Shown one piece after another: positions 17,688 through 26,719 of a DNA stretch of 64,000 bases. The notes under the pieces are model-generated. The model did not search any database. It saw only the letters and a program-made list of their open reading frames with translations, and was not told the origin of the DNA. This DNA is from Lewinellaceae bacterium (lineage in GTDB: Bacteria > Bacteroidota > Bacteroidia > Chitinophagales > Saprospiraceae), in contig JACJYN010000002.1 of NCBI GenBank assembly GCA_020636095.1, positions 2,108,001-2,172,000 of the forward strand, read 5' to 3'. Position 1 is the first letter of the stretch. Every line of letters begins with the position of its first letter. The position numbers and the translations under genes are program-made.

Positions 17688-18467
17688 TTATTTGAAAAAT
17701 GAGCGGGCTACTTTCATAAAGTTAACGTGAAACCATTGGTTGGAAGAGGCGGCCTGCAAGCTGTATTTGTAAACTGAATCCCCTCTGAGGCTTATGCTAC
17801 AACTATTTGGGCGCACAAGAGGAGGGCGCTGGTATTGCTTGCTGAATAATATTTTTATTTCCCGAAAATCTTCAGGATTTGGAACTTTGGCTCCTTTCGC
17901 AGCTTCTTTTTCCCTTTTTTTTCTGCTATTGCCACTACCATGGACCTGATCGACGGCCAATTGCCCCAGGCCTTCATCCCGGATGAAAGGTTTCAGCCAG
18001 TTTACACACTCTTCGAACGTTTCGAAAAGGTATTCCTCTGAAACGAGGCCCGGGATAAGGTTGATCCGTTTAAACATATCGAGCGGTTGCCCGTGCAGGC
18101 CGGTAAATACGACCAGAATACCCTGTCCTTGCAGCTCCTGAATGGCTTCTTCCATAGCGTACAGGCGCCAGATTGGCCTACGTAGGGTACCTGGTCCATC
18201 CGGATCACTACCGTTTTGATCTTGGGCAGTGCTTTGATCATATCCTGGAAACGGGAAGCGAAGCCAAAGAACAGCGGGCCGTCCAGGTGTTTGATATAAA
18301 CCCTTGTAATCAATAATGCCTATTCCCACAGTAATTAGAATACCGGCCAGGACGGCATTGGGAATGGGCCCAACCAGGAATCCAATGCCCAGGAGAACAA
18401 CCAGAAGAAAAAGGCCGGCGAAGGAAAAAAATAACTGCGCCATTTTGCGTAGTTTATTTATTTCCAA
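17688..18467 (-). pseudogene. Decayed SulP anion transporter (last membrane segments plus STAS domain)
   Basis: The open frame begins with SulP-like final membrane sequence (IPNAVLAGILITVGIGIIDYKG) and then loses similarity. In the +1-shifted frame (18313 down to about 18180) a STAS domain appears: RVYIKHLDGPLFFGFASRFQ...VVIRMDQVPYVGQSG. Near GGCGCC at about 18170 similarity returns to the first frame as LYAMEEAIQELQGQGILVVFTG and continues to FEECVNWL. So there are two frame changes, the stretch between the membrane part and STAS is deleted, and the first 10 or so membrane helices are missing. The last 90 residues match nothing I know. An intact SulP gene is at 36917-38560. Confidence 0.75.
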
Positions 18468-18475
18468 ACCCCTTA

Positions 18476-18638
18476 AGAGCGTGTTGGGGATTTACTTTTG
18501 ATGTCGAAAATGAGCAGATTTTGGTTCTCAGGAAGCCATTTTTGAGCCGCATAGCATCGCTACGTGGCGAAAAAATGGCGAAATGAGGTTCAAAAGATGC
18601 ACATTTGCAGGCCAAAGGGTAAATCCCCAACACGCTCT
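18476..18638. repeat. Long palindromic repeat, core family (copy 1)
   Basis: Perfect 20 bp ends AGAGCGTGTTGGGGATTTAC (18476-18495) and complement (18619-18638). The interior keeps imperfect pairing (e.g. GCCATTTTT at 18535 with AAAAAATGGC at 18570) to an apex GCATAGCATCGCTACG (18549-18564). Total 163 bp in the gap between the SulP remnant and the antiporter. Same architecture and apex as the copies at 20.8-21.0 and 56.8-56.9 kb. Confidence 0.85.
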
Positions 18639-18693
18639 AAATGAAAAAGTTACTTGGCTTTGAACACACGCTAAGATTGAAGCATATAAAAAA

Positions 18694-18718
18694 GGAGAGG
18701 CTGTCAAGCAGCCTCTCC
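18694..18718 (-). terminator. Intrinsic terminator of the antiporter gene
   Basis: Perfect 10 bp stem GGAGAGGCTG / CAGCCTCTCC with a 5 nt loop, followed on the minus strand by seven T residues. It lies 210 bp past the stop of the minus-strand antiporter gene. The A-run on the other side means it could also work on the plus strand. Confidence 0.8.
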
Positions 18719-18929
18719 TAAAAAAGCCTCAGTCACCATGCGAATTCCAGCCAGGACATAAGCCGCTGGCTGAAAAAGAATCGCAATTTTTATGATCTCT
18801 TCATTGTGTAGAGAAAATTATCTTACAGGTAAAAGTACTCTTATTTATAATAATAGTAAAACTTTCATATCAACAACAAGGAAAGAAAAATGTTCTTGGA
18901 TTGCCAGATCATTTTCGAAAGGGGCGGAG

Positions 18930-20786
18930 CTATTCAGCAGGAGCTTTTTCCAGTTTTTTACCGAGGTAGATCAACTGGAAGCCATCGGTAACATGAAGGC
19001 CATCCAGTGTAGGAGGAATGACTTCGAGTGAGCCGGTATCCGTTTTGATGAAGAGTGGGACCGTATCGGGGTTTGTCGCAGTCCGCTTTACGAGTTGTTC
19101 CAGTTCTTCTTTATCAGAGACATTAACTTCGTTGACCACCGGATAGTCCCGGGCTACTTCATTGAGGTTCAGGAAATCATCCGTATAGGAAAAGATTCCC
19201 TGCTGCGGGATTTCTGACCGTCCTTTTTTCAATTCCTCTGGTGTAATGAGACGAAAAGTGCCGTTTTCGCCGAATATTTTCTGATACTTTCGAACTGCGT
19301 ATTGGTTGACATCGATGCTGCTCGTCATGGCTACCATATATCCCATATCCAGCAATTCAAACTGGTCTCCCAGGTCGTCGGTATAAATATTGACCATGAA
19401 AGCTTCCAGGCCTGCTTCTTTGGCTTTTTTGATACTGCTTTCGTTGTTGTCGATCAGTACTACATGGCGGTTATGATCCAGTAAATACTTGCCAATGATC
19501 CGGGCAGCGCCATTGGCGCCAATGATGAGAATACCCTCTGAGGCGTCCAGGGTAACCTTTAGTAGTTTGGCTACCATTCTGGCTGTCGTGGCGTTGAGCA
19601 AAACGGTACCCAGCACGATCATAAACACGAGTGGAACCAGAAATTCGGCATCCTGTACCGGCGGGACTTCAGAGGTCAGCGTGATGCCGAACAGGGAGGC
19701 AATACCGGCCGCAACGATTCCCCTCGGGCCCACCCAGGAAATGAAGGCTTTTTCGGATAAATTAAGTTCGGAATTCCAGGTGCTGATGAATACACCCAAC
19801 GGGCGTAGGATGAACACCACCGCCGCAAACAGGGCCAGGGGCCGCCAGTCATCCAGAATGATATGAATATCTTTCATATCAATATTGGCTGCGAGAATGA
19901 TGAAGAGGATCGAAATCAGTAATACGCTCAGCGATTCCTTAAACGAGAGGATTTCTTGTATTCTAGGGACATTGAGGTTGCCCATGGCCATCCCCATCAC
20001 TACCACCGATAAAAGGCCGGACTCATGGGCCAGCAAATCGGAGAAAACAAATACAGCCAGCACACACGCCAGGGTGAATACATTAAGTAAGTAATTGGGG
20101 ATAAGCTCGGCCTTGATCAACTGATACAGGGTCAAAGCAGCCAGGGTTCCCATTGACAACCCGATCAGGATGATTTGAAAAAAAGACACAAAGGCATGAG
20201 TGGTAAATTCAGCGCCCCCCTGAGCGGATCGAATAAACTCAAATACCAATACAGCCACCAACGCCCCAATCGGGTCAATAAGAATACCCTCCCATTTCAG
20301 CACGGTGGCAACATTGCGGTTGAGTGGTATGTTTTGCAGAATAGGTGCGATGACGGTAGGGCCGGTGACAATAACCAGGGCGCCAAACAGAAAGGAGATG
20401 GGCCAGGTTAACCCGAGAATAAGATGAGCCGCCAGTCCTCCGCCAAAGAAAGTGGCGATAGGCCCTAACGTAATCAGCTTGAGAATAGCCGGCCCTACTC
20501 CGGAAATCTCCCGGCGTTTCAGAGTCAGCCCTCCTTCAAACAAAATGATGCCAATGGCCAGCGAGACAAAAGAAAACAAATATTTATCTGGAAAAATACC
20601 CAATCCTTCCGGGCCCGCACGATAGATGGGTTCTATCAGTTTTTCCCCGTCGGCTGTGAAAAAGGTGGACAAAGGGCCCACCATCAGGCCGATCAGGATC
20701 AACGGCAGGATGGACGGCACCCGAATCCACCAGGCGAGCCACTGCGCGAGGATACCCAGAATAATTATTCCAGCAAGTTCGAACAT
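18930..20786 (-). CDS. Sodium or potassium/proton antiporter (CPA1 type) with TrkA-N domain
   Basis: 618 residues. About 12 membrane helices (residues 1-400) of the monovalent cation:proton antiporter CPA1/NhaP family: LFEGGLTLKRRE, VTGPTVIAPIL and WEGILIDPIGALVAVLVFEF carry the ion-site region with conserved Asp. Then a cytosolic Rossmann domain, GILIIGANGAARIIGKYLLDHNRHVVLIDNNE (about 415-445), like TrkA-N/RCK_N, which senses nucleotides; a short TrkA-C-like end follows. Likely exchanges Na+ or K+ for H+ across the inner membrane. Monocistronic, with a terminator downstream and a palindromic repeat upstream. Confidence 0.88.
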   Translation of the reverse strand: MFELAGIIILGILAQWLAWWIRVPSILPLILIGLMVGPLSTFFTADGEKLIEPIYRAGPEGLGIFPDKYLFSFVSLAIGIILFEGGLTLKRREISGVGPAILKLITLGPIATFFGGGLAAHLILGLTWPISFLFGALVIVTGPTVIAPILQNIPLNRNVATVLKWEGILIDPIGALVAVLVFEFIRSAQGGAEFTTHAFVSFFQIILIGLSMGTLAALTLYQLIKAELIPNYLLNVFTLACVLAVFVFSDLLAHESGLLSVVVMGMAMGNLNVPRIQEILSFKESLSVLLISILFIILAANIDMKDIHIILDDWRPLALFAAVVFILRPLGVFISTWNSELNLSEKAFISWVGPRGIVAAGIASLFGITLTSEVPPVQDAEFLVPLVFMIVLGTVLLNATTARMVAKLLKVTLDASEGILIIGANGAARIIGKYLLDHNRHVVLIDNNESSIKKAKEAGLEAFMVNIYTDDLGDQFELLDMGYMVAMTSSIDVNQYAVRKYQKIFGENGTFRLITPEELKKGRSEIPQQGIFSYTDDFLNLNEVARDYPVVNEVNVSDKEELEQLVKRTATNPDTVPLFIKTDTGSLEVIPPTLDGLHVTDGFQLIYLGKKLEKAPAE

Positions 20787-20832
20787 CTATCGTAGTTGGT
20801 TAATCAAAATCCATGCAGCCAATGAGAATATA

Positions 20833-20998
20833 CTAGTGCGCCGGGCATGAAGTAATCGGCCAATAATGGGAGGCTATTTTGGTGCTAGACGAGGCGCCCA
20901 TGACGAGCATAGCCGGAGCTACGTGAGGAATGGGCAACGACGTATAGCGCCAAAAGAGGCCGCATAATGGGTCGATAATTTCGTTCCCGGCGCACTAG
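20833..20998. repeat. Long palindromic repeat, core family (copy 2)
   Basis: Perfect 13 bp ends CTAGTGCGCCGGG (20833-20845) and complement (20986-20998). Imperfect pairing continues inwards, e.g. GGCTATTTTGGTGCTA on the left against TAGCGCCAAAAGAGGCC on the right. Apex GCATAGCCGGAGCTACG (20907-20923), then GAGGAATGGGCAACG, which is nearly repeated in copy 3. It fills the divergent gap between the antiporter and prfC. Confidence 0.85.
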
Positions 20999-21107
20999 CT
21001 ATTCAAAGTGGAAGTAAAACCTTCACAATATAACCAATATCTTTCACGGCGATGGGGCAAATCCTTTGTGTACAACAATTCTTACTCATATTTGCCTGAA
21101 TTCCTTA

Positions 21108-21115
21108 CCTTTGCA
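21108..21115 (+). promoter_or_regulatory. Candidate -7 box of prfC
   Basis: TACCTTTG matches TAnnTTTG and lies 19 bp before the ATG at 21135. No -33 TTTG at the proper distance was found. Confidence 0.5.
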
Positions 21116-21134
21116 GGCTGAAATAAAGAAGTGC

Positions 21135-22715
21135 ATGAACGTTCTCAAAGAAATACAAAAACGGCGTACTTTCGGCATCATCAGCCATCCGGACGCCGGT
21201 AAAACAACCCTCACTGAAAAGCTTTTGTTGTTTGGCGGCGCCATTCAGGTGGCCGGCGCGGTGAAATCCAACAAGATCAAGCGCAGCGCTACCTCCGACT
21301 TCATGGAGATCGAACGCCAGCGGGGCATTTCCGTTGCTACTTCGGTTATGGCCTTTGATTACCGCAATACAAAGATCAATATCCTCGATACACCCGGCCA
21401 CCAGGATTTTGCCGAAGATACCTACCGCACGCTCACTGCGGTCGATAGCGTTATTGTCGTTATCGACGTGGCGAAGGGGGTGGAAACACAAACCGAGAAA
21501 CTGGTAGAGGTTTGCCGGATGCGGAAAACCCCGATCATGGTTTTCATCAACAAGATGGACCGCGAAGGGCTCGACGGCTTTGACCTGCTCGATGACCTGG
21601 AGCAGAAGCTGGGGCTCACCGTCCGCCCGCTAAGCTGGCCGATCGGTATGGGGCAGCGTTTCAAAGGGGTGTACAGCCTCTACGAACAAAAGCTTGTCCT
21701 TTTCCGGCCGCACGGCAAGCAGTTGGAAGAAGACACCATTGAAATTACCGACCTGAAAAGCACGGAGCTTGAAAAGCACGTCGGGCAAACTGCTGCCCGC
21801 GAACTGCGCGAGGAGGTCCGAATGGTGGAAGAAGTTTATCCTCCCTTCAACCGGCAGGCCTACCTCGATGGCGAGCTTTCTCCGGTTTTCTTCGGCAGCG
21901 CCATCAACAACTTCGGCGTCCGGGAACTACTGGATTGTTTCGTTGAGATCGCTCCGGCGCCGCTGCCCCGTATTACCGAAGAGCGAATGGTAACCCCTGG
22001 CGAAGATCAGTTTGCCGGCTTCGTATTCAAAATTCACGCCAATATGGACCCCAAGCACCGCGACCGCATCGCCTTCCTGCGGGTTTGCTCGGGTAAATTT
22101 CAGCGCAATACCAACTACCTGCACGTCCGGCAGAACCGGAAAATGAAGTTCGCCAACCCCACCAGCTTCATGGCCGATAAAAAAATGGTGATCGACGAGG
22201 CCTTTCCCGGTGATGTGATCGGCCTCTACGACTCCGGCAACTTTAAGATAGGCGATACGGTCACAGAAGGGGAAGTCCTTCATTTTAAAGGGATTCCCAG
22301 CTTCTCACCCGAACAGTTCCGATATGTCAACAATGCTGACCCCATGAAATACAAACAGCTCGATAAGGGCCTGGAGCAGCTCATGGACGAGGGGGTAGCC
22401 CAGTTATTCATCAAGGAAGATAATGGGAGGAAAATCATCGGTACAGTTGGCGCCCTGCAGTTCGATGTTATTCAGTACCGCCTCGAGCACGAGTATGGCG
22501 CCCGTTGTTCCTACGAGCCGCTTAACTTGTACAAGGCTTGTTGGGTCAGCTGTGATGACGAGAAAGCGCTGAAGGAATTCCTGGATCGCCGCCGCAAGGA
22601 TATTGCCCGCGATAAACATGGCCAACTGGTCTATCTCGCCGAATCTGCCTGGAGCCTGAAGATGTCGAAGGAAAACCACCCAAAGGTGCAGTTTCACCTC
22701 AAGAGTGAGTTTTAA
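21135..22715 (+). CDS. prfC: Peptide chain release factor 3
   Basis: 526-residue translational GTPase RF3, which removes RF1/RF2 from the ribosome after peptide release. G1 SHPDAGKTTLTEKLL, G2 region RGISVATSVM, G3 DTPGHQDFAEDTYR, G4 NKMDREG; the G1 sequence SHPDAGKTT separates RF3 from EF-G (AHIDAGKTT). Domain II and the RF3 C-terminal domain (VGALQFDVIQYRLEHEYGA) are intact. The frame is open from 21066, but MNVLKEIQKRRTFG at 21135 is the family start and follows the -7 box. Tail-to-tail 4 bp overlap with the next gene. Confidence 0.95.
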   Translation: MNVLKEIQKRRTFGIISHPDAGKTTLTEKLLLFGGAIQVAGAVKSNKIKRSATSDFMEIERQRGISVATSVMAFDYRNTKINILDTPGHQDFAEDTYRTLTAVDSVIVVIDVAKGVETQTEKLVEVCRMRKTPIMVFINKMDREGLDGFDLLDDLEQKLGLTVRPLSWPIGMGQRFKGVYSLYEQKLVLFRPHGKQLEEDTIEITDLKSTELEKHVGQTAARELREEVRMVEEVYPPFNRQAYLDGELSPVFFGSAINNFGVRELLDCFVEIAPAPLPRITEERMVTPGEDQFAGFVFKIHANMDPKHRDRIAFLRVCSGKFQRNTNYLHVRQNRKMKFANPTSFMADKKMVIDEAFPGDVIGLYDSGNFKIGDTVTEGEVLHFKGIPSFSPEQFRYVNNADPMKYKQLDKGLEQLMDEGVAQLFIKEDNGRKIIGTVGALQFDVIQYRLEHEYGARCSYEPLNLYKACWVSCDDEKALKEFLDRRRKDIARDKHGQLVYLAESAWSLKMSKENHPKVQFHLKSEF

Positions 22716-23512
22716 GGAACCGCCCAGTATCGCCTGACCTGTTCCAGCCTGGATAAGTCAACCGCATAAGCGCCGGGAAAAGCTTTCCCTGCTTGTCTGG
22801 CAAACTGATTGGCCTCCGCTTTGGTGTTGAAAGGGCCGAGAATGAACTTATTTACCGGCGCCTGCCCCGAAGTATAGCCCGTGCCGATCAACAGCTGATG
22901 GCTTTGGTACTTCCGCTGGATTTCACGGACGTGGGCTTCTTCCCACCAGCCTTTTTCCGTGGCGAATATCTGTACGCCATACCCCTTCCGGTAATCAGGC
23001 GCTTCGTAGGTTTTTGTTGGCTCGGAGGCTGCCCTTTCCGTCTCGTATTCGTACGGATCAACCGCCTTTTCCTCCCATCGGCTGGTACGGGTGCGGGGAG
23101 TGGACGGCGGCACAGTGTACGTGCTCTTTTTCTCCTCGGGAAGAATATAGGCATCTTTTTCCGGATTGTCGTAATCCACCTCGCCATGGGTACGATCCGG
23201 CGCCTGAGGGGTGGCATAGGCAGGGGAAGTCCCGTTTACGGTTTCCGCCGGCTTGCTTCTGTAACCCATATAGAATACGGCGGCAATGCCGGCCAGCGCC
23301 AGTATCGGCCAGAATGAAAGACCGGGAGCCGGCTCTTCCATTGCCGTAAGCCGAGGTCGATAGTCAAGAGGATTGGAAATATAGCCCTGTGGCGGCGGAG
23401 CTGGATGTTGCAACTGGCGTCTGGAGTTGTTTTCATTAGCCAGATAGGCGAAGTAATAGAGTGTTATAATAAGAACTGAAACGCCGAGGATGATCATCAG
23501 AGTGGTGGACAT
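22712..23512 (-). CDS. Membrane protein with C-terminal SPOR-like domain
   Basis: 266 residues: membrane segment at about 5-27, Pro-rich linker, a second hydrophobic segment at about 69-86 (FWPILALAGIAAVFYMGY), an acidic and Thr/Pro-rich spacer, then a C-terminal domain starting YGVQIFATEKGWWEEA and ending FILGPFNTKAEANQFARQAGKAFPGAYAVDL, which has the SPOR (peptidoglycan-binding) pattern. SPOR domains bind denuded glycan strands at division sites, so a role in the cell envelope or at the septum is likely. No near homologue is recognised. It overlaps prfC by 4 bp at the 3' ends. Confidence 0.75.
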   Translation of the reverse strand: MSTTLMIILGVSVLIITLYYFAYLANENNSRRQLQHPAPPPQGYISNPLDYRPRLTAMEEPAPGLSFWPILALAGIAAVFYMGYRSKPAETVNGTSPAYATPQAPDRTHGEVDYDNPEKDAYILPEEKKSTYTVPPSTPRTRTSRWEEKAVDPYEYETERAASEPTKTYEAPDYRKGYGVQIFATEKGWWEEAHVREIQRKYQSHQLLIGTGYTSGQAPVNKFILGPFNTKAEANQFARQAGKAFPGAYAVDLSRLEQVRRYWAVP

Positions 23513-23882
23513 GGGGCTTGGTTTTTTTTAACGGGAAAAATGGTGCTTATGAACATTGCGATGCGATGTAGCGAGAACGTACAAGCGTAGGTAACGTTGT
23601 TTCGATTTTGATACAGAAGTAGTCGTAACGCGCTTTGTTCCAGAAGTGTAAAGTGTGTTCTCTCAGATGAATCTGCTGCTGTAAGCGGAGGAGAGCCTCC
23701 CGGTTCGTTTCAGTAGTTTTCTCTCTGCCCGGCTGTTACTTATGCTGGCCAGGCTGTTATTTTTACAACGATATAAATTTTGGGTTTAGTTTGCGAAGGG
23801 TACGGAAATTTTATTAATAAGTGGAAAACCAATACAAATGACGCCGAAGAGGAATGGCCCGTTTGTTCAAAGTCCGGTTAGC
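23513..23882. other. Intergenic stretch, nothing recognised
   Basis: 370 bp upstream of the SPOR-domain gene and downstream of psuG. Mixed composition, with an AT-rich part at 23755-23840. No gene, hairpin of note or promoter pair could be supported. Confidence 0.5.
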
Positions 23883-24800
23883 TTACAAGCCTGCGTATGC
23901 AACTGCCAGCGCGGCGGCCAGCGCCGCATTGTTGAGCGCCAGTTGGATATTGGCCTGCAGGCTTTTGCCTTCCGTGAGGGCTTCGATTTTCGCCAGCAGG
24001 AAAGGCGTCAGGCTTTTCCCTTTTATCCCTTTGGCTTCTGCCTCAGCAATGGCGCGGCTGATGGCGATGTTGATGCTATCTTCCGACATAGCATAGGCTT
24101 CGGGGATGGGGTTGGCAACGACCAGTCCGCCCTCCAGGCCCAACCCCCACTTGGCTTTCATTACTTTTGCGATCTCTGAGGCATCGTCCATCCGGCAGTC
24201 TACCGGCAGGCCACTGCTGCGGCTGTAAAAGGCGGGAAACTCATCCATCTGATAGCCCAGAACCGGCACTCCGTGTGTCTCCAGATATTCCAGCGTGAGT
24301 TTCAGGTCGAGGATAGACTTGGCGCCGGCGCAGACGACAGCCACGTTGGTACGCGCCAGTTCCTGCAGGTCGGCTGAGATGTCCATCGTCTGAGCAGCGC
24401 CCCGGTGTACCCCTCCGATGCCACCGGTAGCAAAGACCGGGATGCCGGCCAGCCGGGCAATGATCATAGTGGAGGCTACCGTAGTGGCGCCATCCCGGTT
24501 GCCGGCCAGCAGAACGGGCAGGTCGCGGCGGCTCACCTTGGTAACCTGGACGCCTTTTTCTCCCAGATAATCGATTTCTTTAGGGCTTAGCCCCGCTTTC
24601 AGGCGCCCTCCAATAATGGCTATCGTGGCGGGGATGGCCCCGCCGGCGCGAATCTTCTGTTCCACCCGAAGAGCGGTTTCCGCATTTTGCGGATACGGCA
24701 TCCCGTGGGAAATGATCGTCGATTCCAATGCGACTACCGCCCGGCCTTCGTTGAGCGCGTCCATAACTTCATGGGAAATGTCCAGATAATGGTTGATCAT
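23883..24800 (-). CDS. psuG: Pseudouridine-5'-phosphate glycosidase
   Basis: 305 residues, the full length of PsuG, which cleaves pseudouridine 5'-phosphate to uracil and ribose 5-phosphate. Motifs: VALESTIISHGMPYPQN (residues about 22-38), VSRRDLP and GNRDGATTVASTM, FATGGIGGVHRGA, VVCAGAKSILD. The usual partner, the sugar kinase PsuK, is not adjacent. The ATG at 24800 fits the family. Confidence 0.93.
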   Translation of the reverse strand: MINHYLDISHEVMDALNEGRAVVALESTIISHGMPYPQNAETALRVEQKIRAGGAIPATIAIIGGRLKAGLSPKEIDYLGEKGVQVTKVSRRDLPVLLAGNRDGATTVASTMIIARLAGIPVFATGGIGGVHRGAAQTMDISADLQELARTNVAVVCAGAKSILDLKLTLEYLETHGVPVLGYQMDEFPAFYSRSSGLPVDCRMDDASEIAKVMKAKWGLGLEGGLVVANPIPEAYAMSEDSINIAISRAIAEAEAKGIKGKSLTPFLLAKIEALTEGKSLQANIQLALNNAALAAALAVAYAGL

Positions 24801-24959
24801 AGTATTTTGGGAGTATAGGTTTACCCGGATGTGACTGGTTCAGCGGGTTGAATAGCCCATATTGAGCCAGCATGGCCAACCGCTTTCCAAAAGCATTGCT
24901 TCCGGGAATGCTTACAATTTAACAATCCAATTGGATTTTTTAGCTGACAAAACAAAAAA

Positions 24960-25595
24960 TTACTCCTGCCTGTACCTATGCCATAGCGCTTTTCCTACCC
25001 CATACAAAAACACCAGGAGCAGCCCTACAAGCAGGCCGGAAAAGATCAGGCCAAAATGGCTCTTCACCCAGGGAATCTCCCCGAAGAAAAAACCGGCCAG
25101 CAAGTAGGCGCAAATCCAGGCCAGCCCACCGAGGATATTGTAAGGGGTAAAAAGCCGGAAAGACATTCGGGAAAGCCCGGCGGCAAAAGGCGCCAGGGTG
25201 CGCATGAAAGGGAAAAAGCGGCTAAGCGCCACTGCCCAGGGCCCATAACGCTCGTGGTACTGGTGCGCTTTTTCCAGTTGCCGCGCCCAGACTGAATTTT
25301 TATTTTTAAAGAAAAGGTGGCCCAGGTACCTGCCGATAAAGTAGTTGGAGGTATTCCCGGCTATGGTGGCTATAGATAACAGGGGTAGTAGAATAGCCAA
25401 CTCCAGGGAGCCACTGGCGGCAAAAAGGCCGGCGGAAAACAACAGGCCGTCGCCTGGAAAAAAGGCAATGACGACCAGCCCCGTCTCAATGAAAATGATG
25501 AGAAATAAGATCAAATACGTAGCCCACCCGTAGCGGGAGATGAGTTCTCCCAGCATTTGGTCCGCATGTGTCATCCATTCCAGGAGTTCTGCCAT
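24960..25595 (-). CDS. DedA family membrane protein
   Basis: 211 residues, five or so membrane segments. IFIETGLVVIAFFPGDGLLFSAG (about residues 34-56) with the conserved Glu and PGD, and the amphipathic reentrant RFFPFMRTLAPFAAGLSRMSF (with conserved Arg), are the DedA (SNARE-associated) signature. Family members act in the inner membrane, at least some as undecaprenyl phosphate or phospholipid flippases. The frame is open to 25655, but MAELLEWM at 25595 is the better start. Separate from psuG by 160 bp. Confidence 0.9.
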   Translation of the reverse strand: MAELLEWMTHADQMLGELISRYGWATYLILFLIIFIETGLVVIAFFPGDGLLFSAGLFAASGSLELAILLPLLSIATIAGNTSNYFIGRYLGHLFFKNKNSVWARQLEKAHQYHERYGPWAVALSRFFPFMRTLAPFAAGLSRMSFRLFTPYNILGGLAWICAYLLAGFFFGEIPWVKSHFGLIFSGLLVGLLLVFLYGVGKALWHRYRQE

Positions 25596-25717
25596 GGCTT
25601 TGTGTTTGCCCGCAATTGTTTGGCTGCGTTCAGAAACAATATAGCCATATAACAATTTATAACAAACCCAATCAGTAAAGAACTTAATTTAAGAAGTGGC
25701 CTGCGCAACCTTATACG

Positions 25718-26719
25718 TTACTCATCCAGCCCTCCTAACTTACCACTCTGATAATCCATCATCGCCTGACGGATTTCGGCTTCCGAATTCATCACGAAGG
25801 GCCCATGGGCCACGATCGGCTCGTTGTAGGGCTCGCCGTGGCAAAAAATCAGGGCAGCATCGCTCAGAGCTTTGACGGCAATGGCCTCGCCTTCGTTGGC
25901 AAACTCAACCAGGGTGTGCGTGGCGGCGGTTTGTCCATTGACCTCCACTTCCCCGTTCACCACGTAGAACAAGATGTTGCGCTTCGCCTCTACTTTCGTT
26001 TGCAACTCCCCCCCCTTTTTGAATTCAATGCTGGTGGTGTGTATGCCGGTCAGGGAAAGTACCGGCCCCTCGGTTTCACCCCATTTCCCGGAAATGAGAT
26101 TGACCTCGACTCTGCCCTCATCCAATTGGATGGCGGGGATGCCGTCCTTTTGGAGGCCGATGTAGTTCGGCGCCGTCATTTTCAGGTGGGAAGGCAGGTT
26201 GAGCCAAATTTGAATGACTTCCTCCATACCGCCGTTTTTCTTAAAAGTTTCCGAGGAGACCTCGGCGTGGATCAGGCCGCTGCCCGCCGTCATCCACTGT
26301 ATACCGCCGGTGTTGATCACGCTCTCCCCGGTCATAGAGTCCCGGTGCATGATGTCTCCCTGTAGAATGTAGGTCAGGGTTTCGAAGCCCCGGTGAGGGT
26401 GTGGGCCGAAGGGCAAACCATTGTTATTGGGCCCGTATTGTTGCGGCCCGTGGTGATTGAGGAACAGGAAAGGATCGAGGTGCCGGATGCTGCCGGTGGG
26501 CATAGCTCTGTAGGTAAGGAGGTCATCAATAGGACTGTAAACGGCTTTGTGCAATTTTTTTATGGCTCGCATGTTGTGTGATTTTGGATGGTTGATTTGT
26601 TGAACGGAAGCCGCAGCAGTCCTGACAAAACTATCGTGTTTATCAGATGACTGGCAACCATTCAGCAGCAAGAAGACGGTTAATATCCGAAAAGAAGAGG
26701 TGATAGAAAAGGCTGGCAT
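25718..26719 (-). CDS. Pirin family protein, possibly a lipoprotein
   Basis: Pirin-type bicupin. Metal ligands are in FGPHPHRGFETLTYILQG and IMHRDSMT; GSGLIHAEVS is the usual second motif, and the pirin C-terminal cupin is complete. The longest frame starts with MPAFSITSSFRILTVFLLLNGCQSS, a good lipoprotein signal with a lipobox ending in Cys22, which is unusual because pirins are normally cytosolic. The alternative start MRAIKKLHKAV at 26572 gives a conventional 284-residue cytosolic pirin. I give the long form but cannot decide. Pirins bind Fe and some are quercetin dioxygenases; role here unknown. Monocistronic. Confidence 0.8.
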   Translation of the reverse strand: MPAFSITSSFRILTVFLLLNGCQSSDKHDSFVRTAAASVQQINHPKSHNMRAIKKLHKAVYSPIDDLLTYRAMPTGSIRHLDPFLFLNHHGPQQYGPNNNGLPFGPHPHRGFETLTYILQGDIMHRDSMTGESVINTGGIQWMTAGSGLIHAEVSSETFKKNGGMEEVIQIWLNLPSHLKMTAPNYIGLQKDGIPAIQLDEGRVEVNLISGKWGETEGPVLSLTGIHTTSIEFKKGGELQTKVEAKRNILFYVVNGEVEVNGQTAATHTLVEFANEGEAIAVKALSDAALIFCHGEPYNEPIVAHGPFVMNSEAEIRQAMMDYQSGKLGGLDE

